9,443 nt of DNA from Prevotellaceae bacterium UBA3646 (GTDB lineage: Bacteria; Bacteroidota; Bacteroidia; Bacteroidales; Bacteroidaceae): contig DFKL01000154.1 in NCBI GenBank assembly GCA_002373535.1, positions 1-9,443 on the forward strand. Reading direction: 5' to 3'. How positions within the stretch are numbered: position 1 is the first letter of the stretch; each line of letters starts with the position of its first letter. The notes below the pieces were generated by a model. It was not told where the DNA came from. It was given only the letters and a program-made list of their open reading frames with translations, and ran no database searches. The position numbers and the translations under genes were made by a program. Positions 1 to 5,921 of the stretch are shown one piece after another.

Positions 1-350
1 AGGTGAAGTATCCGTATAATGTCAATCTGCTCACGCAAAATGCGGCAATGGAGATACTGCAGGACATGGAGAAGATAGAACGCTGGATAAATACGATACG
101 TGCAGAGCGCTCTGCGATATTGCCATGCTTGCAGGAGTTGCCCATAGTCCAGCAGGTATATCCTACTTCGGCCAATTTCGTCCTGATACGGGTTAAGGAT
201 GCCGATGCGATATACCGTTATCTCGTGGACAGGGGTATTATAGTGCGTAACCGCAACCGTGTGGCGCTTTGCGGAAACTGCCTGCGGATAACCATAGGTA
301 CCAAGGAAGAAAACAATGAACTGCTGGGAGCTCTGCGCAGCTTCAACTGA
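1..350 (+). CDS. hisC: Histidinol-phosphate aminotransferase, C-terminal part (5' end outside window)
   Basis: The 115 visible codons are the C-terminal third of a class I/II PLP-dependent aminotransferase that converts imidazole-acetol phosphate and glutamate to L-histidinol phosphate in histidine synthesis. The frame is open to the left edge, and the GTG at base 3 is an internal valine codon, not a start. Visible family marks are the KYPYNVN segment at the beginning, which in HisC follows the active-site region, and near the end the stretch VRNRNRVALCGNCLRITIGT, which contains the conserved Arg that contacts the substrate phosphate/carboxylate. The PLP-binding lysine lies upstream and cannot be seen. 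hisB follows after 23 bases, which supports a his operon. Identification rests on recognition of Bacteroides-like HisC sequence and is firm. Confidence 0.93.
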   Translation, partial: VKYPYNVNLLTQNAAMEILQDMEKIERWINTIRAERSAILPCLQELPIVQQVYPTSANFVLIRVKDADAIYRYLVDRGIIVRNRNRVALCGNCLRITIGTKEENNELLGALRSFN

Positions 351-373
351 CAGACAAGACAATATACATAATC

Positions 374-1429
374 GTGAAGAAGTTTCTGTTTATAGACCGC
401 GACGGTACAATACTGCGTGAACCGGATGACGAACAGATTGATTCGTTCGCAAAGTTCCAGTTTGTACCAGGTGCCATCGGCGTCCTCTCATTTCTGGCAA
501 GACATACGGACTATCGTTTCGTGCTTGTCAGCAACCAGGATGGGTTAGGTACAGCCTCGTACCCCGAGGTGGATTTCTGGCCTACGCACAATCTTATGCT
601 TGACATTCTCAGGGGTGAGGGCGTAGTGTTTGACGCACAGCACATAGACAGGTCTTTTCCTGGGGATAACCTGCCTACTCGCAAGCCTGGAACGGCCATG
701 CTATACAATTATATCAATGACGAAGAGGTGGATATGTCTGCCTGCTATGTAATAGGTGACCGCGACAGTGACCGTATGTTGGCGGAGAACCTGGGATGTG
801 GTTACTTATATCCTGACTGGGAGAAGGTACGCGAGATTGTCTTTGCCGGTTATCGCACTGCTGAGGTGCGGCGTACGACTAAGGAAACGGACATTTACGT
901 CAGCGTAGGGTTGGACGGCAATGGTAACGGTACGATATCAACCGGGCTGGGATTCTTTGATCACATGCTCTGTCAAATAGCCAAGCATGGCAACATCGAC
1001 CTTACCGTAACCTGCAATGGCGATATTCATGTGGATGAACATCATACCATCGAGGACACGGCACTTGCACTGGGTTCGTGCCTTCTCAAAGCATTGGGTG
1101 ACAAACGTGGTATAGAGCGTTACGGGTATGCACTGCCGATGGATGATTGCCTGTGTCAGGTGGCATTGGATCTTGGCGGTCGTCCATGGCTTGTCTGGGA
1201 TGCTTGTTTCAAGCGTGAGAAAGTCGGAGACATGCCGACAGAGATGTTCATGCATTTCTTCAAGAGCCTCTCTGATGCTGCAATGATGAATCTCAACATC
1301 AAGGCAGAGGGAACCAACGAGCATCATAAGATAGAGGGGATATTCAAGGCGTTTGCACGAGCTCTCAAGATGGCTGTCAGACGTGATGTGGGACATTTCA
1401 GCTTACCGTCAAGCAAGGGAGTGCTTTAG
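374..1429 (+). CDS. hisB: Bifunctional histidinol-phosphatase / imidazoleglycerol-phosphate dehydratase
   Basis: This is a 351-residue cytoplasmic enzyme for two steps of histidine synthesis. Residues 1-165 are a HAD-type phosphatase (histidinol phosphate to histidinol): DRDGT at 8-12 with catalytic Asp8 and Asp10, SNQDG at 53-57, Lys104 in RKPG, and GDRDSD at 128-133. Residues 166-351 are imidazoleglycerol-phosphate dehydratase: FFDHM at 194-198, DEHHTIEDT at 221-229, ALDLGGR at 264-270, NEHHKIE at 315-321 and the C-terminal PSSKGVL. The His-rich motifs bind the Mn ions. The GTG start is supported by MKKFLFIDRDGT aligning with the family N-terminus. Length is close to E. coli HisB (355). The phosphatase half lacks the Cys/His zinc ligands of the E. 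coli enzyme, and the linker before the second domain is short compared with remembered Bacteroides homologues. The stop shares a base with the recR start. Confidence 0.96.
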   Translation: MKKFLFIDRDGTILREPDDEQIDSFAKFQFVPGAIGVLSFLARHTDYRFVLVSNQDGLGTASYPEVDFWPTHNLMLDILRGEGVVFDAQHIDRSFPGDNLPTRKPGTAMLYNYINDEEVDMSACYVIGDRDSDRMLAENLGCGYLYPDWEKVREIVFAGYRTAEVRRTTKETDIYVSVGLDGNGNGTISTGLGFFDHMLCQIAKHGNIDLTVTCNGDIHVDEHHTIEDTALALGSCLLKALGDKRGIERYGYALPMDDCLCQVALDLGGRPWLVWDACFKREKVGDMPTEMFMHFFKSLSDAAMMNLNIKAEGTNEHHKIEGIFKAFARALKMAVRRDVGHFSLPSSKGVL

Positions 1430-2052
1430 TGGAACAGAATTTCTCATCAAAACTGCTGGAACGTGCCGTAGAGGAAGTCAGCCATCTTCCGGGCATAGGT
1501 CGCAAGACAGCACTGCGTCTTGTGCTGCATCTGCTTCGTCAGGATGCCACTCAGACAAATGCCCTTAGTGAGGCTCTCACTACATTGCGGCGCGAGGTCC
1601 GCTACTGCAGTGTATGTCACAACATATCGGACACACAGATATGCCAGATATGTTCCAACCCCAAACGTGACGGTACTATCCTGTGTGTGGTGGAAAACGT
1701 GCAGGATGTCATGGCTGTCGAGGCGACGAACATGTTCAACGGCCTTTATCATGTCTTAGGCGGTGTTATCAGTCCGATGGACGGAATAGGTCCCAGCAAC
1801 CTGCACATACAAAGTCTTACGGAACGGGTACAAAAAGATCATGTCAGTGAGGTGATACTTGCCCTGAGTCCTACAATGGAGGGTGATACCACTGCGTATT
1901 TCATATACCGCAGACTCATTGCACTAGGCATTCAGGACCTAAGTATCACGGTCATCGCCCGTGGCGTAGCTCAGAACAACGAATTGCAGTATACCGACGA
2001 GGCTACACTGGGAAGAGCCTTGGCCGGCAGGACTCCGTTCGTGGCAGGTTAG
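1429..2052 (+). CDS. recR: Recombination mediator protein RecR
   Basis: RecR works with RecO (and RecF) to load RecA on gapped DNA during recombinational repair. The 207 residues match the usual ~200. In order: helix-hairpin-helix SHLPGIGRKTALRL at about 18-31; a C4 zinc finger with Cys60, Cys63, Cys72 and Cys75; a Toprim domain from about residue 84 (CVVENVQDVMAVE); the TMEGDTTAYFIYR segment at 149-161; and the C-terminal DEATLGRALAGRT region at 190-202. The GTG start overlaps the hisB TAG stop by one base (TAGTG), so translation is probably coupled. The N-terminus aligns with known RecR proteins from this start. The usually well-conserved 'GLPVGGDLEY'-type segment reads GVAQNNELQY here (residues 179-188), a mild departure. 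Its place directly behind hisB differs from the dnaX/ybaB neighbourhood familiar from Proteobacteria. Confidence 0.96.
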   Translation: MEQNFSSKLLERAVEEVSHLPGIGRKTALRLVLHLLRQDATQTNALSEALTTLRREVRYCSVCHNISDTQICQICSNPKRDGTILCVVENVQDVMAVEATNMFNGLYHVLGGVISPMDGIGPSNLHIQSLTERVQKDHVSEVILALSPTMEGDTTAYFIYRRLIALGIQDLSITVIARGVAQNNELQYTDEATLGRALAGRTPFVAG

Positions 2053-2082
2053 TCGTATGATTAATACATGAATTCTAATTAA

Positions 2083-2089
2083 AGAGGAG
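2083..2089 (+). promoter_or_regulatory. Strong Shine-Dalgarno sequence before the small membrane protein
   Basis: The sequence AGAGGAG lies directly before three consecutive ATG codons (2090, 2093, 2096). The spacing from AGGAG to the third ATG is six bases, while the first ATG abuts it with none. It therefore favours the start at 2096. Such a clear purine-rich site is unusual in this window, where the other starts have weak or no Shine-Dalgarno match, as is common in Bacteroidota. Confidence 0.55.
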
Positions 2090-2095
2090 ATGATG

Positions 2096-2443
2096 ATGAA
2101 GTCAAAACTCAAGTATTACGGCAACATGCTGGCCGTAGGTCTCGTTTTTGTAATACTGGAGACTTATACGGAAACACATGGGGCATTGCTCGGTGCAACG
2201 CAAGGCGTGGCATCGGCAATCTATATCTCACAATTGGCTGTCGCTGCCTTTGCGTTGCTGGCTATGTGGCTCAACTTCAATTCTCTCAGGGAAAAGCCTG
2301 CACAGGCAAGACTCGTACTGACAGCATCGGCCATTCTTGTCATAGTGCAATATTTTTTCCGCTATGATACAAATCTTCTGTGGCTTCTGCCCATGATTGC
2401 CGTAGTATATATATTCCGCTATGAAGCACTTACGCGCAGTTGA
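2096..2443 (+). CDS. Small multi-pass membrane protein of unknown function
   Basis: I do not recognise a named family. The product is 115 residues from the ATG at 2096 (117 if the first of three tandem ATGs is used; the ribosome site at 2083-2089 favours the third). Counting from the first ATG, hydrophobic stretches lie at about 12-26, 45-63, 74-90 and 95-110, suggesting four inner-membrane helices joined by short loops. The loop NSLREKPAQAR at about 64-74 is basic and would be cytoplasmic. There are no cysteines or obvious catalytic residues. It sits between recR and a GNAT acetyltransferase whose start overlaps its 3' end by 23 bases, so the two are probably co-translated. I recall similar small membrane proteins between recR and an acetyltransferase in other Bacteroidales, which suggests a conserved but uncharacterised pairing. 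That is memory, not a search result. Confidence 0.75.
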   Translation: MKSKLKYYGNMLAVGLVFVILETYTETHGALLGATQGVASAIYISQLAVAAFALLAMWLNFNSLREKPAQARLVLTASAILVIVQYFFRYDTNLLWLLPMIAVVYIFRYEALTRS

Positions 2444-2912
2444 ACCGGAAGACCTCGATCTGATGTACGTTATCGAAAACGACATTCTGTTGTGGAGATA
2501 CTGTTCCACGACGGTTCCGTTTTCGCACTATACTCTGAAACAATATATCCGGGACAGTACAACTGATCTGTACCGCGATCAGCAAGTCCGTTTTGCCATT
2601 CGCGACGACAATGGTGCTACATGCGGTTTCCTGGACATCACCAACTTCTCGCCACGGCATTCGCGTGCCGAGGTCGGTATCGTGCTTGTGGCAGAGGCGC
2701 AGGGTAGGGGGCTTGCCACACTGGCATTGGACGATGCATGGCTGTATGCCAGACAAATGCATATACGCATGCTATATTCAATAGTGTCTGCTAATAATTT
2801 CCCGGCAAGACAACTCTTCCGCAGAGCCGCTTACCGGGAGGCTTCCATACTTCCGGCATGGCTGCAGGACGGAGACGAGACACAGGATGCTATCTTGTAT
2901 CTGAAGGATTAG
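2421..2912 (+). CDS. GNAT-family N-acetyltransferase (RimJ/SpeG-like)
   Basis: This 163-residue cytoplasmic protein has the GNAT fold, which transfers acetyl groups from acetyl-CoA to an amine. The N-terminus (LRAVEPEDLDLMYVIEND) is the first strand and helix typical of Acetyltransf_3-type members. The central GFLDITNFSPRHSRAEVGIVL (69-89, shown in part) forms the beta-hairpin leading to motif A, QGRGLA at 94-99, which binds the pyrophosphate of CoA. Motif B includes SANNFPARQLFRRAAY at 123-138, with the Asn and downstream aromatic usual for the family. The substrate cannot be told from sequence: protein N-termini, polyamines or aminoglycosides are all possible in this group. The ATG at 2421 lies inside the preceding membrane-protein gene, overlapping by 23 bases in another frame. 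The stop is 20 bases from the convergent gene on the other strand. Confidence 0.88.
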   Translation: MKHLRAVEPEDLDLMYVIENDILLWRYCSTTVPFSHYTLKQYIRDSTTDLYRDQQVRFAIRDDNGATCGFLDITNFSPRHSRAEVGIVLVAEAQGRGLATLALDDAWLYARQMHIRMLYSIVSANNFPARQLFRRAAYREASILPAWLQDGDETQDAILYLKD

Positions 2913-2932
2913 CGCACGTTCCCTGTATGGCA

Positions 2933-4633
2933 TTAATTGCCGGACAGGCTGTCCTTCCTTGATTTCTCTGCTTCCTTTTGCTCTTCTTCCCAGGCTTTCT
3001 TGATTACGGCTTCCACCTCGACGGTCTGAGGTTTGCCATTGCCCCAGACTATCTCATAGTATCCGCGATCTATCGGACGATGTGCTCCGTCATAGATAAA
3101 TGCCCAGACATACATGTATCCTCCATCCTTTTCCAGAATAGTCTCACTGTAGTCATATACTGGCTGATGACTGTACGGGCACAGGACTGCATAGGCGGGT
3201 TCGCCCTGTATGGCCTTGTCGTTTATCTTGACGAAGAAGAAATCTTTATTCTTCTGCGCATATGCATTAAGTACGTTTATGGTACTGTCGTTGCTGTTGA
3301 TGTTGAATTTAAGATCGTAGCCTTCCGTACCGTACCAGTCCTTTATCACATAGCTGCTGTCGTCCATCATTGTCAGCTCGACCTTGATATGCTCAGGAGT
3401 ATTACATAGCTGTGCTTCGGTCTGCACGTTCCACATTGGCTGTGCCTCGAACATACTTGCCATGGCCATTATGGCTACATAGGTCCAGTGTGTTATTATC
3501 CCGGCCCCTATGCCTCCGACAAAGGTAGACAGGAATGCTTTCGGGACCAGTGGACGATAGCCCAGTGAATCCAGCGTGGCGGCATCGGTACTCAGATATC
3601 CGCTCCAGCACATTCCCATAGCCGTACATACGGCAATTGCATTGCCGTCAATTATACCCTTGGATGCAAATTCTGGAATCAGGCCCAGTGCAGCTCCCAC
3701 TGCCCCCAGGGCCGTAATGGGGAAGGCGACCAACTCTGGAGCCGTGAAGCCAAAGAGCCACTCAAATACGAAGCTTATCTTGCCTGCCAGCCAAGGTAGC
3801 AACTGTGTACCTTGAAAGGCTCCGCCGGTATACACTATTATCTCCTTACCGCTCTCGTCCAGTCCCTCGGCTGTACCTCCAAACGTCATCATCATAACCA
3901 ACGTGCTGATAATCAAGACGCCTGGAATTATGGCCATTCCGATGTTAACACCGTCCTTGCCTCCGTCCAGACATGCATTCAGGACACGGACGAAAAGTGA
4001 ATCCTTCGTGGTCTTGTCTCCTTCGGTCATTGTCAGGGCACCTTCCGTCTCTGCCTTATGCTCAATTGCTACGGCATCCTCGTTACGATAGTTCGGATAC
4101 ATCTTCAATGTAAAGTACTGCATCAGTCTGGTTGCGATGATACAGCCGCAGACAGCACCGAAAAAACCGATGAACGGAGCTGCAAAATATCCCTGGCCAA
4201 TCATGAATACCAATACCAGCAACCCCATTCCGAAGGCCGTGCCGAAGTTCACGAGACTTACATGTTGATACTTCTTGAAATATCTTGCAAAGCCCTTGTC
4301 TTGGCTTAGGGCAATGATAGCGGGATTGTCACTCAGGAACGTAAGCACTGCAGCAAGTGAGGCGACACCAGGCATGTTAAACAGCGGTTTCATGACAGGG
4401 CGCAACAACTTCTGCAACAGGTCCACGACCCCAAACTCCACGAATATCTTTCCAAGGGCACCGGTAATCACACACATCCCCATCAGGTAAAACACTGTAT
4501 TGAGCAACAAGTCATGAGCTGTATGCATGATCGTGTTCAGCATGTTGGCAAAACCCATTACACTGCCCATGTAGCCAAACAGGGCGACAATTATCAACAG
4601 GCATGGAATGCCGTTAGGAATACGCTTTGACAT
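2933..4633 (-). CDS. Gate (nucleoside-recognition) membrane protein with extra C-terminal soluble domain
   Basis: This is a 566-residue polytopic inner-membrane protein. Residues 1-395 hold two Gate-type halves related to SpmA/SpmB and YjiH-like proteins. The first spans about 10-172, with helices near 10-29, 43-62, 129-148 and 152-172 and the half-buried FLSDNPAIIALS at 99-110. The second spans about 225-393, with FTAPELVAFPITALG at 296-310 and the matching STDAATLDSLGY at 348-359. A charged, probably cytoplasmic loop (174-227) joins them. Residues 397-566 are a soluble domain absent from ordinary members: WYGTEGYDLKF at 433-443, a beta-rich middle, IDRGYYEIVW at 521-530, and a highly charged helical tail at 544-562. 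Counting helices with a basic cytoplasmic N-terminus places this domain in the periplasm, though topology is uncertain. The substrate is unknown; 'nucleoside recognition' is a historical label. It lies 25 bases behind the porin gene on the same strand. Confidence 0.82.
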   Translation of the reverse strand: MSKRIPNGIPCLLIIVALFGYMGSVMGFANMLNTIMHTAHDLLLNTVFYLMGMCVITGALGKIFVEFGVVDLLQKLLRPVMKPLFNMPGVASLAAVLTFLSDNPAIIALSQDKGFARYFKKYQHVSLVNFGTAFGMGLLVLVFMIGQGYFAAPFIGFFGAVCGCIIATRLMQYFTLKMYPNYRNEDAVAIEHKAETEGALTMTEGDKTTKDSLFVRVLNACLDGGKDGVNIGMAIIPGVLIISTLVMMMTFGGTAEGLDESGKEIIVYTGGAFQGTQLLPWLAGKISFVFEWLFGFTAPELVAFPITALGAVGAALGLIPEFASKGIIDGNAIAVCTAMGMCWSGYLSTDAATLDSLGYRPLVPKAFLSTFVGGIGAGIITHWTYVAIMAMASMFEAQPMWNVQTEAQLCNTPEHIKVELTMMDDSSYVIKDWYGTEGYDLKFNINSNDSTINVLNAYAQKNKDFFFVKINDKAIQGEPAYAVLCPYSHQPVYDYSETILEKDGGYMYVWAFIYDGAHRPIDRGYYEIVWGNGKPQTVEVEAVIKKAWEEEQKEAEKSRKDSLSGN

Positions 4634-4658
4634 ATCGGTCTCTCAGATTGTTATTTCT

Positions 4659-5801
4659 TTAGTTCGTCTTATTATTATTTTCTTGGCTCAAGGTCTTGGC
4701 GATACGCTTGTCTGTAATTTTTCTTACAATATGTTTCAAACCGTTTAGTATATCCAGGTTCACGGTTGCACCTACATATAGTTTTATGCAATCGCTGTGC
4801 AATCCCTCGTTGGGGTGGAGACTCACTGTCTGGTCTGCCATCCTGCCCCATATATATCCTCCGACAACATGCAGGCGAAGATTTTCAGGATATTTCCTTA
4901 TGGGAAAGAATTCCATGCCGATGCTGGCCGTATGCAGGCGCGTACCCTTCTCCACATACACGTCAGCGTCAGAATCCGTATTGTTAGTATCAAAAGTATA
5001 TTTGCCTGACACCCTCACTGTCCTATGTGGTTTCACGCTTGCCTCAGCCGCCACGGTACAGTCCTTAAACCAGAAAGCCTGCCCTGAACAGGCACGGTTC
5101 GTATAGTCAAACTCCAGAAAGGCATTCTTCGAGAATAAGAATTTGTTACCCAGTGCAATATAGTTTATCCAGCGTCCTTTGGTTGTCTGGAATGCGTTCG
5201 CACTGAAAATGCTCTGGTACCATCCGTGGTTGCCATACCATATCAGGCTCAGGCCCACGGTCTTGTTGTCCCTTATGTACGTACGCATCGGAGAGTTGCA
5301 CAGCTGGAACAGGAGCCTGTCATTCTTGCTCACATTTGCGGCAATGCTCAGCCCCAGCTGATAGCAGTTTATATGTTGCCAGAACTCACTGCACAGATAC
5401 AGGTCTATCGGTGCACGGTCGTATTCCCAGCCGCCGACGGCTACGACCTGCTTGCCGGCAGATATAGCCAGCCACTTGTTAGGCGTATACTTGATTTCCA
5501 GCCAGTCGGTGGCATCCCAGAATGTTTGGTTGGAGCTTTTGTTTAGACGTTGTCTCCAACTGTATGTCAGGTTATTATATATCTTTCCATCAAGTTTTAG
5601 ATTAACGTATTCTCCACGAAATCCAGTGCCCTCTTGATTTGTCCCTCCATACCTGTTCATGTTCCAACCGAAGCGTGTCTCTACCTCCAGCCTGCTCAGC
5701 CACGGTCCATCCGAGTCAATATCGCATTTCGGATCATCCTGCTGAGCCGTCAGGACAGCAGGAAACGCCAGCAAGACGAACAAAAGACATTTCGTATTCA
5801 T
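4659..5801 (-). CDS. Outer-membrane porin, Porin_O_P type
   Basis: This is a 380-residue exported beta-barrel protein. The ATG at 5801 gives a clean signal peptide (residues 1-20: MNTK, hydrophobic CLLFVLLAFPAVL, cleavage probably after LTA), so I prefer it to the in-frame TTG or GTG codons 9-15 bases upstream. The mature chain is made of alternating, aromatic-rich amphipathic strands. The early segment SRLEVETRFGWNMNRYGG and the later GKQVVAVGGWEYDRAPIDLY at 116-135 resemble the phosphate-selective porin (OprO/OprP) family. The last likely strand is IKLYVGATVNLDIL at 339-352. It is followed by a basic, hydrophilic tail of about 27 residues instead of the usual terminal aromatic. Seven cysteines remain in the mature protein (26, 137, 146, 168, 238, 248, 338), which is odd for an outer-membrane barrel. 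The substrate is unknown. The downstream Gate protein is probably co-transcribed. Confidence 0.72.
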   Translation of the reverse strand: MNTKCLLFVLLAFPAVLTAQQDDPKCDIDSDGPWLSRLEVETRFGWNMNRYGGTNQEGTGFRGEYVNLKLDGKIYNNLTYSWRQRLNKSSNQTFWDATDWLEIKYTPNKWLAISAGKQVVAVGGWEYDRAPIDLYLCSEFWQHINCYQLGLSIAANVSKNDRLLFQLCNSPMRTYIRDNKTVGLSLIWYGNHGWYQSIFSANAFQTTKGRWINYIALGNKFLFSKNAFLEFDYTNRACSGQAFWFKDCTVAAEASVKPHRTVRVSGKYTFDTNNTDSDADVYVEKGTRLHTASIGMEFFPIRKYPENLRLHVVGGYIWGRMADQTVSLHPNEGLHSDCIKLYVGATVNLDILNGLKHIVRKITDKRIAKTLSQENNNKTN

Positions 5802-5813
5802 ATAATTCACCCA

Positions 5814-5821
5814 CAAAGTTA
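5814..5821 (-). promoter_or_regulatory. Candidate -7 element for the porin–Gate operon
   Basis: Read on the minus strand this is TAACTTTG, a perfect match to the Bacteroidota -7 consensus TAnnTTTG. Transcription would begin near 5807-5809, leaving only about six to eight bases before the ATG at 5801. No TTTG is found at the expected -33 distance; an imperfect palindrome (5834-5851) occupies that place. No second TAnnTTTG was found on this strand in the intergenic region. Confidence 0.4.
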
Positions 5822-5833
5822 TAATTTTATTTC

Positions 5834-5851
5834 GTCAACACATATTGTGAC
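5834..5851. promoter_or_regulatory. Imperfect 18-bp palindrome in the divergent promoter region, possible operator
   Basis: The sequence GTCAACACATATTGTGAC has matching outer arms (GTCA and TGAC) and several matching inner positions; 12 of its 18 positions are symmetric. It lies between the two divergent candidate promoters, about 13 bases upstream of the porin -7 element, where the -33 element would be expected. It could bind a dimeric regulator of the porin–Gate operon. A short palindrome can arise by chance, so this is a weak call. Confidence 0.25.
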
Positions 5852-5860
5852 ACGTATAAT

Positions 5861-5893
5861 TTTGGTAAGTAAACAAAAAAAGATGTATATTTG
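5861..5893 (+). promoter_or_regulatory. Candidate promoter of the rfbD–ugd–SGNH–MBOAT operon
   Basis: TTTG at 5861-5864 and TATATTTG at 5886-5893 match the Bacteroidota -33 (TTTG) and -7 (TAnnTTTG) elements with 21 bases between them. The spacer is A-rich. The predicted start of transcription is near 5898-5900, giving a leader of about 22-24 bases before the rfbD ATG at 5922. The leader has no Shine-Dalgarno sequence and is AT-rich, as expected for this phylum. Confidence 0.6.
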
Positions 5894-5921
5894 TAACACA
5901 GATTAAATACATACCTTTTAA

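Noticed and set aside
938..1396. A 152-codon open frame on the minus strand opposite the dehydratase half of hisB.
   Set aside because: It mirrors conserved hisB sequence; the translation shows no domain or signal of its own.
2070..2089. GAATTC followed shortly by ATTAAAGAGGAG resembles the ribosome-binding region of common expression vectors.
   Set aside because: The match is partial (an extra TA after GAATTC and no vector sequence further along), and both flanks are continuous native genes. Chance similarity is the simpler reading.
2942..2954. Perfect short palindrome GGACAGGCTGTCC near the end of the Gate gene, considered as a terminator for the plus-strand operon.
   Set aside because: The usable stem is only five pairs with a three-base loop and is followed by a mixed TTCCTTGATTT stretch. 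It lies inside coding sequence, which is too weak to call.
5802..5816. TTG/GTG codons upstream of the porin ATG as alternative starts.
   Set aside because: They would put five non-hydrophobic residues before a complete signal peptide and fall within the predicted -7 element; the ATG at 5801 is better.
5820..5863. Direct repeat TATAATTTT at 5820-5828 and 5855-5863.
   Set aside because: A nine-base AT-only repeat in an AT-rich intergenic stretch is expected by chance, and one copy overlaps promoter elements.
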